A model generated the notes under the pieces. That model saw only the letters and a list, made by a program, of their open reading frames with translations, was not told the DNA's origin and made no database searches. Positions 1 to 7,007 of a stretch of 16,077 nucleotides of DNA are shown here, in pieces; positions within the stretch are counted from its first letter, which is position 1, and the number at the start of each line of letters is the position of its first letter. Location: contig JAJBTS010000197.1 of NCBI GenBank assembly GCA_020860885.1, forward strand, positions 1 to 16,077, read 5' to 3'. This DNA comes from Bacteroidales bacterium. Its GTDB lineage: Bacteria > Bacteroidota > Bacteroidia > Bacteroidales > Azobacteroidaceae. Position numbers and translations under genes: made by a program.

Positions 1-809
1 CCATCCAAACCGATGATTTCCATACGAAGAGGGAGTTTACCGGAAATGACTACTAAGGATTGATTTGTTGCATCCGCATATACCAACACCGAAGGAACAG
101 AAGGGGAATCTATAGAAACATCCGGTGTATCGCAAAAACAACTACCGAATTCATTGTTGTTATAAATCACTTCATCACCCTGTTTGAAACAAGCCAGTTT
201 GGTTTCGGCATCCATAACAGACATAGGAAACATACAATGATCCCATAGAATACCATTCAAGCTGCCAATACCTTCGACCCACACTGTCTTATTGGTTTGC
301 ACCCCCCATTTAGGAGAAAACTCAACATGCATTTGTTTGCCAAGAGAAATGTGCTCTACTTTATTTACTTTAGTAGTTATTTCATCAAAAACATCGGCTA
401 TCTCCAAATTAGTATTATTAGAGAAACACAATACATTATTCCGGATAAAAGTATCACCCTCTTCTTTGGAAAAATCATATAAAATATATTCTTCATAAGA
501 AAAAGGAGATAGCCGATTATTATGTTCCCAGGTTAAAAACCATACTTGTTTATTTTCTTCCCGGAGGCCTCCCAAATAAAAATCATCCGGACCGGCAGGG
601 AGAATCGTATCATTCAGCAAATACAATTTACTGTACCTTTTATTATCTATAACGGTATCTCCTGATAAACCATAAATACATTGTCTAAATCCTCCGTCAC
701 GCACATGCACATTCCAGATCGCATCCGATTCCGGAAAAACTTTATCTTCCGGTTTTATAGATCCCGATAAGAGAGTTAAGAAGACTGTTAGGAGTAAAAT
801 CTTTTTCAT
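1..809 (-). CDS. Secreted protein of unknown function, tandem paralogue (C-terminus off the window)
   Basis: Starts with ATG at 809 and stays open to the window edge, giving 269 whole codons. It begins with a signal peptide (MKKILLLTVFLTLLSG). It is a close tandem paralogue of the complete gene at 848..1783. The first 38 residues are identical, and the last ~70 visible residues differ at only a few positions. Differences cluster in the middle. Comparison with the neighbour predicts about 43 further residues ending in a T9SS type A sorting domain, outside the window. Only 38 bp of AT-rich DNA separates it from the upstream gene and I see no promoter there, so it is probably the last visible gene of a three-gene operon starting at 2854. 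A short cysteine cluster (GSCFCDTPD) is shared with the paralogue. I recognise no catalytic domain. That it is a gene is nearly certain; its role is unknown, with a secreted or cell-surface location inferred. Confidence 0.85.
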   Translation of the reverse strand, partial: MKKILLLTVFLTLLSGSIKPEDKVFPESDAIWNVHVRDGGFRQCIYGLSGDTVIDNKRYSKLYLLNDTILPAGPDDFYLGGLREENKQVWFLTWEHNNRLSPFSYEEYILYDFSKEEGDTFIRNNVLCFSNNTNLEIADVFDEITTKVNKVEHISLGKQMHVEFSPKWGVQTNKTVWVEGIGSLNGILWDHCMFPMSVMDAETKLACFKQGDEVIYNNNEFGSCFCDTPDVSIDSPSVPSVLVYADATNQSLVVISGKLPLRMEIIGLD

Positions 810-847
810 ACATTCAATTTATTTAGTTAATAGTAGTATTTTAATAT

Positions 848-1783
848 TTATCTCAGCATCACTTTTCCGGTCTGTACGATCCTGTTATCATCCCACAGGC
901 GATAAAGATATAACCCATAATTTAAGTCACGATAACTTACAATATGCGGATGTCGGGAAATCGTTTCTTCCCTAACGCATTTACCATCCAAACCGATGAT
1001 TTCCATACGAAGAGGCAATTTACCGGAAATGACTACTAAGGATTGACTTGGTGCATCCGTATATACCAACACCGAAGGAGCAGATGGTGAATCGATAGAG
1101 ACATCCGGTGTATCGCAAAAACAACTACCGTATTCATTATTATTATAAATTACCTCATCACCTTGCTTGAAACAAGCAAGTTTGGTTTCTACATCACTAA
1201 CAGACATAGGAAATGACCAATAATCCCATAGAATACCATTTAAGCTGCCAATACCTTCGACCCAAATAATTTCATTCGGTTGAAAAAACCACGTGGGATG
1301 ATCAACATGCATTTGTCTACCCAGAGATGTATATTCTACTTTATTTACAGTAGTACTCATTTCATCCATGATTCCGGCAACATATAAAAATGAATTACCA
1401 TATAAATACAAAACATTATTCCGGATAAAAGTATCACCTTCTTCTTTGGAAAAATCGTACAAAATGTACTCGGAAATCTCAGAGTGAGGACTTTTATGGT
1501 TATGGATTAAAAACCAAACCTGTTTATTTTCTTCACGAAGGCCTCCCAGATAATAATCATCCGGAGCAGCAGGCAAAATCGTATCATTTAACAAATACAA
1601 TTTGCTATACTTTTTATTGTTAATAATCGTATCACCCGAAAGCCCATAGACATATTGATGAAAAGCATAATCACGCACATGCACATTCCAGATCGCATCC
1701 GATTCCGGAAAAACTTTATCTTCCGGTTTTATAGATCCCGATAAGAGAGTTAAGAAGACTGTTAGTAGTAAAATCTTTTTCAT
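848..1783 (-). CDS. Secreted protein of unknown function with T9SS type A sorting domain
   Basis: 311 residues with a signal peptide at about 1-17. The body (about 22-225) resembles no enzyme I know. It contains a conserved 'YILYDFSKEEGDTFI' stretch near 106-120, a 'VEGIGSLNGILWD' stretch near 175-187, and a cysteine group (C204, C221, C223) just before the C-terminal module. Residues about 236-311 look like a T9SS type A sorting domain: a 'LRMEIIGLDGK' strand, then 'GLYLYRLWDD', ending in a basic 'GKVMLR'. Such signals send proteins through the type IX system to the cell surface or medium. The gene begins 12 bp after the stop of the S74 gene and precedes its near-twin, consistent with one transcript. 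Family-level function is unassigned; secretion route is inferred from the C-terminus. Confidence 0.88.
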   Translation of the reverse strand: MKKILLLTVFLTLLSGSIKPEDKVFPESDAIWNVHVRDYAFHQYVYGLSGDTIINNKKYSKLYLLNDTILPAAPDDYYLGGLREENKQVWFLIHNHKSPHSEISEYILYDFSKEEGDTFIRNNVLYLYGNSFLYVAGIMDEMSTTVNKVEYTSLGRQMHVDHPTWFFQPNEIIWVEGIGSLNGILWDYWSFPMSVSDVETKLACFKQGDEVIYNNNEYGSCFCDTPDVSIDSPSAPSVLVYTDAPSQSLVVISGKLPLRMEIIGLDGKCVREETISRHPHIVSYRDLNYGLYLYRLWDDNRIVQTGKVMLR

Positions 1784-1795
1784 GCAATTGAATGG

Positions 1796-2854
1796 CTATT
1801 TCGTTAAGATCATTCTTTTGGTGTCCACTTCGTAGTCGTCCACAATGAGAGAATACAGATACATTCCCGCCTCCAGCTGAGATCCTTCGATAGTTAAACT
1901 CTGTTCCTGCGGAGATACCTTCCATTTATTGAGCATCTTTCCCTGCATATCGAAAACGCAGATCAGGGCCTGTTTTACTCCAGCGGGTATGTAATAACGG
2001 ATCTCTGTCTTTTCCGTGAATGGATTGGGAGTATTCTGGTACAGGCTGCAATTCTCTACGATACCGGAAGAGATTCCTGTCGTTATTTTAGTTTCAGCCT
2101 GAGCCGGAGAAAGACTCTTCTCTTTTGGGAAAAGCATATTTTCAGCTTTCAAAGCATCCAATTCTTTCTTTTGTTCTTTCAATGCTTCAATAATGACAGG
2201 TATCAAACCAATGTAATTGATGGTATAGTAACCTTCGGCATCCTGGTCGACGAGTTCCGGATAGATCTCTTTCAACTCCTGAGCGAGGTATCCGAATTCA
2301 GGGGAATACGATTCTTTCTGAAGCGTTTTTTGCATAGGAAACCCTTTTTTCGCATCCAGCTCCGAAGAATTTGCGGGTAAGAGTGTCTTTTCATACGTCT
2401 TGGCATTCAACCGGTATATCTTATTTATCTCCAGCGATAAAGGCTGTATGTTTCTTTTCAGGCGGGCATCGGATGATAATTTCAGTTGTCCTGATATAGC
2501 GATACTTCCGTTTACATCCAATTTATAAGAAGGATTCCTTCCTATCCCTACATTTCCGTTTTTTGCAATAAAGATGAAATAATTCCCAAAATTGGTGTTG
2601 GGGTAAGGACGCCAGAAATTCAATCCGCCGTCAGACTCTTCTATTCCCCACTGGCCTAGTTCCGACCGTTCAGCTGGGGTAAGCGAAGGATTTTCCTGCT
2701 TGCCGATGTAGATTCCCGGACCGGCTCCGCTCCCGGAAATAAGATTATAATCTGTTACCAGATGACCGTGAGGAGTAACTTTAAGCTGACTAAAAACTGC
2801 TGAAGAAAAACAAAAAAAGAAAACGCACCATAAGGAAAATTTGATTCTTTTCAT
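1796..2854 (-). CDS. Peptidase S74 (intramolecular chaperone) protein with T9SS type A sorting domain
   Basis: 352 residues. The order is signal peptide (1-22, ending FSQ), an unassigned region about 24-95, a tail-fibre-like 'GNVGIGRNPSYKLDVNGS' motif (100-117), then an S74 domain starting at 'SSDARLKRNI' (127-136). In phage endosialidases and eukaryotic MYRF, this domain trimerises and cleaves itself at the Ser of a Ser-Lys pair; the equivalents here are S128 and K133. 'FGYLAQELKEIYPELV' (187-202) and a helix at about 216-239 (LIPVIIEALKEQKKELDALK) fit the end of the domain and its trimerising coil. Residues about 268-352 are a clear T9SS type A sorting domain, starting 'LYQNTPNPFTEKTEIRYYIP' and ending 'YEVDTKRMILTK'. 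It is the first gene of a secreted-protein operon. Domain calls are firm; whether it self-cleaves is inference. Confidence 0.9.
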   Translation of the reverse strand: MKRIKFSLWCVFFFCFSSAVFSQLKVTPHGHLVTDYNLISGSGAGPGIYIGKQENPSLTPAERSELGQWGIEESDGGLNFWRPYPNTNFGNYFIFIAKNGNVGIGRNPSYKLDVNGSIAISGQLKLSSDARLKRNIQPLSLEINKIYRLNAKTYEKTLLPANSSELDAKKGFPMQKTLQKESYSPEFGYLAQELKEIYPELVDQDAEGYYTINYIGLIPVIIEALKEQKKELDALKAENMLFPKEKSLSPAQAETKITTGISSGIVENCSLYQNTPNPFTEKTEIRYYIPAGVKQALICVFDMQGKMLNKWKVSPQEQSLTIEGSQLEAGMYLYSLIVDDYEVDTKRMILTK

Positions 2855-3051
2855 AACATTTCAATTAATAAGATTAATAAATAATATATTCTGGTAAGGC
2901 TCAAACGTTATTTCACAAAGAGAAGAAGATAAGATTTGAGTTATTACTATTATTTAACAAAGAAAGTTAATTGAAATATAAAAAACAAATTATTTCCTAA
3001 GAAATATTCCCTATTTTTCGTTAAGCCCTTCTATACGTTTCCTGAGGGATT

Positions 3052-3070
3052 ATTCCTTTTCGGAAGGAAT
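3052..3070. repeat. Small inverted repeat beside the terminator
   Basis: ATTCCTT (3052-3058) and AAGGAAT (3064-3070) are perfect inverse complements around a 5-nt loop. It lies just beyond the larger hairpin on the minus strand. It has no T-tract of its own and may act as an RNA 3'-end stabiliser or be incidental. Confidence 0.4.
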
Positions 3071-3071
3071 C

Positions 3072-3123
3072 AAAAGGAAAGGGACCATCCTTACTTTTAA
3101 TGGTAAGAATAGTCCCTCCTTTT
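3072..3123 (-). terminator. Hairpin terminator of the foldase-OstA operon
   Basis: A 14-nt arm (3081-3094) faces another (3103-3116) across an 8-nt loop. The arms differ from perfect complementarity at two places. On the minus strand both become G-U wobble pairs, while on the plus strand they would be C-A mismatches, so the RNA fold favours the minus strand. Outer arms AAAAGGA (3072-3078) and TCCTTTT (3117-3123) extend the stem. In the minus direction the stem is followed by a pyrimidine-rich CCCTTTCCTTTTG run. It lies about 60-110 nt past the stop of the OstA-like gene. Confidence 0.65.
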
Positions 3124-3153
3124 TCTCTTAATACCCGACACCACTACGCACTA

Positions 3154-3188
3154 ACTGTTTACTGTTCACTGATAACTGTTCACTGTAC
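3154..3188. repeat. Five tandem heptamers across the stop codon of the OstA-like gene
   Basis: Five consecutive 7-nt units on the plus strand: ACTGTTT, ACTGTTC, ACTGATA, ACTGTTC, ACTGTAC. All share ACTG. The stop codon (TGA, complement of 3180-3182) and the last two codons (Val, Gln) lie inside the array. Such short heptamer arrays are known from cyanobacteria, and I believe similar strings occur in Bacteroidetes intergenic DNA; that last point is from memory. Confidence 0.75.
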
Positions 3189-4778
3189 TCGAGTCCTTTG
3201 CCTTCGGGGAGCAGGTTTGTCTTCCTCTTTCATTTCTATGGTACGGAATATATCGTACCTGTCTACCGGGCGCAGGTAATTAAAGTCGACAAATTCTTTC
3301 AGGAATTTCTGGTCCGGATTCAGATCGGGAATAGGAAGCATTTCGGCGACGGGTTCCGGGCCCCACCATATCTTTACGGGTTTCCTGTTGGCTACGTAGA
3401 TATTCATGTAAGGACTTTCCGTTTTGTTCCTCCCAACAAATTCCATATTTTTTTCATCGATAGGATAATAGATAGATTCCGTTCCCCCTTCGATTTCCAC
3501 CAGGCTGAGATCTCCGCCTTCAAAGTATCCGGTCATATACTTTCCTTTCATCTGGTTAAAATAAGTTTCATTGACTTCTTCCGAAGCGAAAGATCGTTCC
3601 CGTACATAAAACCGGTTTATGGTACTGTCGTTCAGAAGAACCTTGATCGTATCTCCCGTTATCTGGTATCCGGTATTCCATAGAACCGGATTTCTCAGCA
3701 GGTACAACATAGAGTCTGCTGTATTGTATTGCAGAGAATCGCATACCCCTTGTAAGTCTTTACGGAAAAAACGGACTCCGTAAAAAGCTTTCACTTCCCG
3801 TTCCTGTCCGAGAGTTTTCATTTGCAAGGTATCGGCATGCAGAAATAAAGAATCTATTTGAGAATATTCAATAAGCTGCGCCGAATCGGTAGCAAAAGCA
3901 AAATCGTTGAGATCATCGAAATAACCGTAATCACCCATAAGGATAATTTTTCTTACCGTATCGTTGATCACCATATTGGAAAAAGCCTCCGCTATTCCCG
4001 TATTCCGATCGTAATATAAGGTATCGGCTGAAATCGTTTTCGTTCCGTCCTGGGATATCACCGTCGACTGATCGTAAAGGGTAGACTCTTCCGATTCGGT
4101 GGCATACCAGCCTTTCGTGGAGTGAATAATTCCATTTTCGGAAGTTATTTCGGTAGGACCCAGAATAGTAGCGATCTTATTTTCGGTGCTATACATTAAG
4201 GTATCCGACTTGAGGACAAACTGCGGATTTTCAAGAGTTACATCCTCTTTGAAAGTGGCAATCTTGGTTTCCGGGGAATATTGCCCGTACACCGAAGTCA
4301 GTTCATTGAGAGAATCGACCAGCATACCACCGTCAAAATAATAACCGATATTAATGTTGCGGTCGTAATTGAAGCTATCCGTAAAAAGGGTAACTTCGTT
4401 GTTCTCCATACGGACGTTTTCCCGCATTTTTGCAAGATTCAGGTTCCCGTCGTAAATAAGGTAATCCCCATAAATAAACAATGTATCTCCCTGTTCTATC
4501 CGTACATTACTGAATGCTTCGAGGGAATTCTGGTTGATATAAATATAAGCGCTGTCGCAATACAGATAAGTACTGTCGTGACGGAAAGAAACATTTCCCA
4601 TAGGCACCAGGACATCGGGATTATTCTCTTTGAGATACCGGGAAGAATCGGCGTGCAACAGGTATATTTTTTTCGGCTCTTCCTGCTGAAAAGAAGAATG
4701 ATTGCCCTGCATTCCATACAGAAATGCGGATAGTATGAAAAGCAGGCAGAAAAAAGCCGTTTTCGGAATTCTATTCAC
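3180..4778 (-). CDS. OstA/LptA-like LPS transport protein
   Basis: 532 residues with an N-terminal signal segment (about 7-22). The body is a long series of beta-strand repeats of the type 'LYCDSAYIYINQNSLEAFSNVRI', 'DTLFIYGDYLIYDGN', 'FVLKSDTLMYSTENKIATILG', which is the OstA/LptA beta-jellyroll pattern found in LptA and the N-terminus of LptD. These proteins carry lipopolysaccharide across the periplasm. It is about three times as long as E. coli LptA, as expected for the Bacteroidetes OstA-like family. The C-terminus is basic (PRRQRTR). The start is GTG at 4778; it overlaps the upstream foldase gene by 8 bp (GTGAATAG contains that gene's TAG), and the next in-frame Met lies after the signal segment, so GTG is the sensible start. 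The stop lies inside a heptamer repeat. LPS-transport role is inferred from family and context. Confidence 0.85.
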   Translation of the reverse strand: MNRIPKTAFFCLLFILSAFLYGMQGNHSSFQQEEPKKIYLLHADSSRYLKENNPDVLVPMGNVSFRHDSTYLYCDSAYIYINQNSLEAFSNVRIEQGDTLFIYGDYLIYDGNLNLAKMRENVRMENNEVTLFTDSFNYDRNINIGYYFDGGMLVDSLNELTSVYGQYSPETKIATFKEDVTLENPQFVLKSDTLMYSTENKIATILGPTEITSENGIIHSTKGWYATESEESTLYDQSTVISQDGTKTISADTLYYDRNTGIAEAFSNMVINDTVRKIILMGDYGYFDDLNDFAFATDSAQLIEYSQIDSLFLHADTLQMKTLGQEREVKAFYGVRFFRKDLQGVCDSLQYNTADSMLYLLRNPVLWNTGYQITGDTIKVLLNDSTINRFYVRERSFASEEVNETYFNQMKGKYMTGYFEGGDLSLVEIEGGTESIYYPIDEKNMEFVGRNKTESPYMNIYVANRKPVKIWWGPEPVAEMLPIPDLNPDQKFLKEFVDFNYLRPVDRYDIFRTIEMKEEDKPAPRRQRTRVQ

Positions 4779-6141
4779 TTAACCACCCTTTAAGCTGGAA
4801 ATCACAATTTTTCCAGTTATCGTTTATACGGACATACGTATCTTTGATCTTATTTGTCAGCCACTCCTGCAGGATCTGTTCCTGTTTTTCTTCTTCTACC
4901 ATAGCTTTCAGGGCCTGATAGTCATCGCTTAGGCTGGCTTTGTGTCCTTCTGTCCTTGATTTTAAGCGAACCATAGCCACTACTTCTTTCTGGGAAGAAT
5001 TAACCATAGTAAAAGGTTGGGAGATATCGCCTACTTTCATATTGTATACGACTTTACCGATTTCAGGGGGTAATTCTTCCATTTCGAAGCGGGAAGTACC
5101 GGTGCGTTCGGTGTAATTCTGAGAATTCTGATTTACCATTAACCCCTTATTGTTTCTTGTATTCTTATCGTGGGAAATGTAAGTTGCCGCATCTTCGAAA
5201 GTAAATTTTCCTTCCACGATCTCATTCCGTATAGAATCCATTCTTACGGTGGTAGCCTGTAATTCGGCAGGGCTTACTTTCGGTTTAAGCAGGATATGGC
5301 GCACATTGATGCGATCTCCCCTTTTCTCTACCAACTGAATGATATGATATCCGTATTCCGTTTCTACAATACGGGATATTTTGGAAGGATCGTTTAATTC
5401 AAATGCGGCAGCGGCAAATTCGGGAACCAAAGTGGCTCTTCCGGTAAATCCAAGTTCTCCTCCGTTTTTCGCCGATTCGACATCTTCGGAATAAAGACGT
5501 GCCAGAGTAGAGAATTCACGTTGCCCGCTATTGGCCAGTTCGGTAAATTCCCGTAAACGTCTTTTTATATCGTCAATTTCTTCCAGGGCAATCTCCGGCT
5601 CCTGGGTAACAATTTCCACTTCCACGGTTGCAGGAATAAAAGGCAAACTGTCTTTAGGTATGCGGTTGTAAAAAGTCCGTATTTCGGCAGGAGTAACTTT
5701 AAGGTTCTTCACCAGGCTTTGTTGAACCGTTTCAATCATAGCTCTTTCCCTCACACTCTGCCTCATTTCTTCCCGGATAGCATTTACCGATTTTCCCCGG
5801 TACTCTTCCAGTTTTTCTCTGGATCCTACCATATTGATCTGGTGATTCAACTGAGACTCCACCATCTGAAAAACCTGATTTTCCGGTACACTCACACTAT
5901 CCAATTTAGCCTGATGCAGATAGAGTTTTTGTATCGCGAGTTGTTCGGGAATATAACAATAAGGATCGCCTGTTATACGTTGGTTGTAGAATTGCATCTC
6001 GAGCCGTAAAGCTTCTACCTCCGAACGGAGAATAGGATCATCACCCACGACCCAGATTACTTCATCAATTACATTATCCTGTGCGCGGATAATTCCAGCA
6101 AATACCAACAGGCATATTGTTAAAGAGAACAATTTCTTCAT
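4771..6141 (-). CDS. SurA-like periplasmic peptidyl-prolyl isomerase / chaperone (two PpiC domains)
   Basis: 456 residues. Signal peptide 1-20 (ending IIRA|QD), then a SurA N-terminal helical chaperone region at about 22-160 starting 'NVIDEVIWVVGDDPILRSEV', close to SurA's opening. Parvulin (PpiC) domain 1 spans about 170-272 ('ARLYSEDVESAKNGGELGF', 'ETEYGYHIIQLVEKR'). Domain 2 begins at 'INVRHILLKPK' (278-288) and runs to about 392; it is more divergent. A C-terminal helix follows, as in SurA. SurA escorts unfolded outer-membrane proteins such as LptD through the periplasm. It lies 4 bp after the lipoprotein gene and overlaps the OstA-like gene by 8 bp, so translational coupling is likely. 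Family assignment is firm; the specific clients are inference. Confidence 0.92.
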   Translation of the reverse strand: MKKLFSLTICLLVFAGIIRAQDNVIDEVIWVVGDDPILRSEVEALRLEMQFYNQRITGDPYCYIPEQLAIQKLYLHQAKLDSVSVPENQVFQMVESQLNHQINMVGSREKLEEYRGKSVNAIREEMRQSVRERAMIETVQQSLVKNLKVTPAEIRTFYNRIPKDSLPFIPATVEVEIVTQEPEIALEEIDDIKRRLREFTELANSGQREFSTLARLYSEDVESAKNGGELGFTGRATLVPEFAAAAFELNDPSKISRIVETEYGYHIIQLVEKRGDRINVRHILLKPKVSPAELQATTVRMDSIRNEIVEGKFTFEDAATYISHDKNTRNNKGLMVNQNSQNYTERTGTSRFEMEELPPEIGKVVYNMKVGDISQPFTMVNSSQKEVVAMVRLKSRTEGHKASLSDDYQALKAMVEEEKQEQILQEWLTNKIKDTYVRINDNWKNCDFQLKGWLSE

Positions 6142-6145
6142 TATT

Positions 6146-6991
6146 TTATTCGTTATAAAAAACTATTTGACCATTATTTAATGCTTTGTTGTACAGGTTT
6201 TCTTCTGTTTGCCGTAGAAAATCTATTTTCTTCTGATTGATCAATATTTCTTTTACCGTAGACCGGGCGTATTCGAAAGGAGCCTGATCTCCGGGTAACA
6301 GAAAATCGGTGATATTCAGAAAATAGTAATAATTGTCGTCTTTCTGTTCGATATGTGCATTCTTATGAATAACATCCGATGCATTTCTATAATTCACCGG
6401 CCAATTATCCATGAACTCCAGGAAATCCACCCAGTTATCCATAAAATAATCGTAGCTTGCTGCATTTTGCACACTGTATTTCTCAATTTTCTCTATGGAA
6501 GCGGGCGTAGTCGACTTATACCAACTCCTTACCTGCTCTATTCGTGGTGCATCGACCGGAATCTTTATGAATATGCCTTTGATCAACGGACGGTCCAACT
6601 GAAATTTATCTTTATTATTTTCGTAGTATTCAATAATTTCATCGTTGTTTATTTCCCTGGACAGTTTTTCGTTTACCAGTTGTTCCTGATACTGATAAAT
6701 AACCAGCGATTTCCGGTAATTCTCCACCAACAGGTCTATATTTTCTTTATCCACGATATTTTTCTCTGCAACTTCATAGAGTAAGTTGTCATTGATCCAT
6801 GTTCTTATGAAATGTTCCGCAGCCAGTATACTGTCTTCGGGAGTAGTATAAACCGGTAAGTTATTATTTAACTCCTCGCGGGTCAAATACTTGTTTCCGA
6901 CTTTGACTACCCTTTCAACATTATTAGCTGTTTCCCTCTTACAAGAAACAGCTAACAAAGATACAATGACTAACGTGTAAATTAGTCTCAT
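6146..6991 (-). CDS. SurA/PpiC-like lipoprotein
   Basis: 281 residues. The N-terminus MRLIYTLVIVSLLAVSC has a lipobox-like end with Cys17 as the likely lipidation site. The next region ('VVKVGNKYLTREELNNNLP') and the long helical stretch at about 55-125 resemble the N-terminal chaperone part of PpiC/SurA proteins. Residues about 130-245 occupy the parvulin position ('LIKGIFIKIPVDAPRIEQV'), but the usual G-G-[DE]-L-G-[WF] and 'GYHI' motifs are missing, so isomerase activity is doubtful. It lies 16 bp after the large PpiC gene and 4 bp before the SurA-like gene. I read it as a membrane-anchored chaperone-type partner of the two foldases; that role is inference. Confidence 0.85.
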   Translation of the reverse strand: MRLIYTLVIVSLLAVSCKRETANNVERVVKVGNKYLTREELNNNLPVYTTPEDSILAAEHFIRTWINDNLLYEVAEKNIVDKENIDLLVENYRKSLVIYQYQEQLVNEKLSREINNDEIIEYYENNKDKFQLDRPLIKGIFIKIPVDAPRIEQVRSWYKSTTPASIEKIEKYSVQNAASYDYFMDNWVDFLEFMDNWPVNYRNASDVIHKNAHIEQKDDNYYYFLNITDFLLPGDQAPFEYARSTVKEILINQKKIDFLRQTEENLYNKALNNGQIVFYNE

Positions 6992-7007
6992 AAAAAGTTA
7001 AAGTTTG

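Larger units (their letters stand above)
2855..3179. other. Intergenic region between the OstA operon and the S74 operon
   Basis: No coding potential seen. About 2855-3010 is very AT-rich and should hold the promoter of the S74 operon, but I found no clean Bacteroidetes TTTG-N20-TAnnTTTG pair. The nearest is TATATTTC on the minus strand (complement of 2973-2980) with a TTTC 20 nt upstream, which is one mismatch in each box. About 3050-3123 holds two hairpins, and 3154-3179 is the outer part of a heptamer repeat that continues into the OstA-like gene. Confidence 0.6.

Noticed and set aside
3198..4733. Plus-strand open frames of 161 and 150 codons within the OstA-like gene
   Set aside because: They are shadows of a well-supported minus-strand gene with low-complexity aromatic/Ile-rich translations and no signal or domain.
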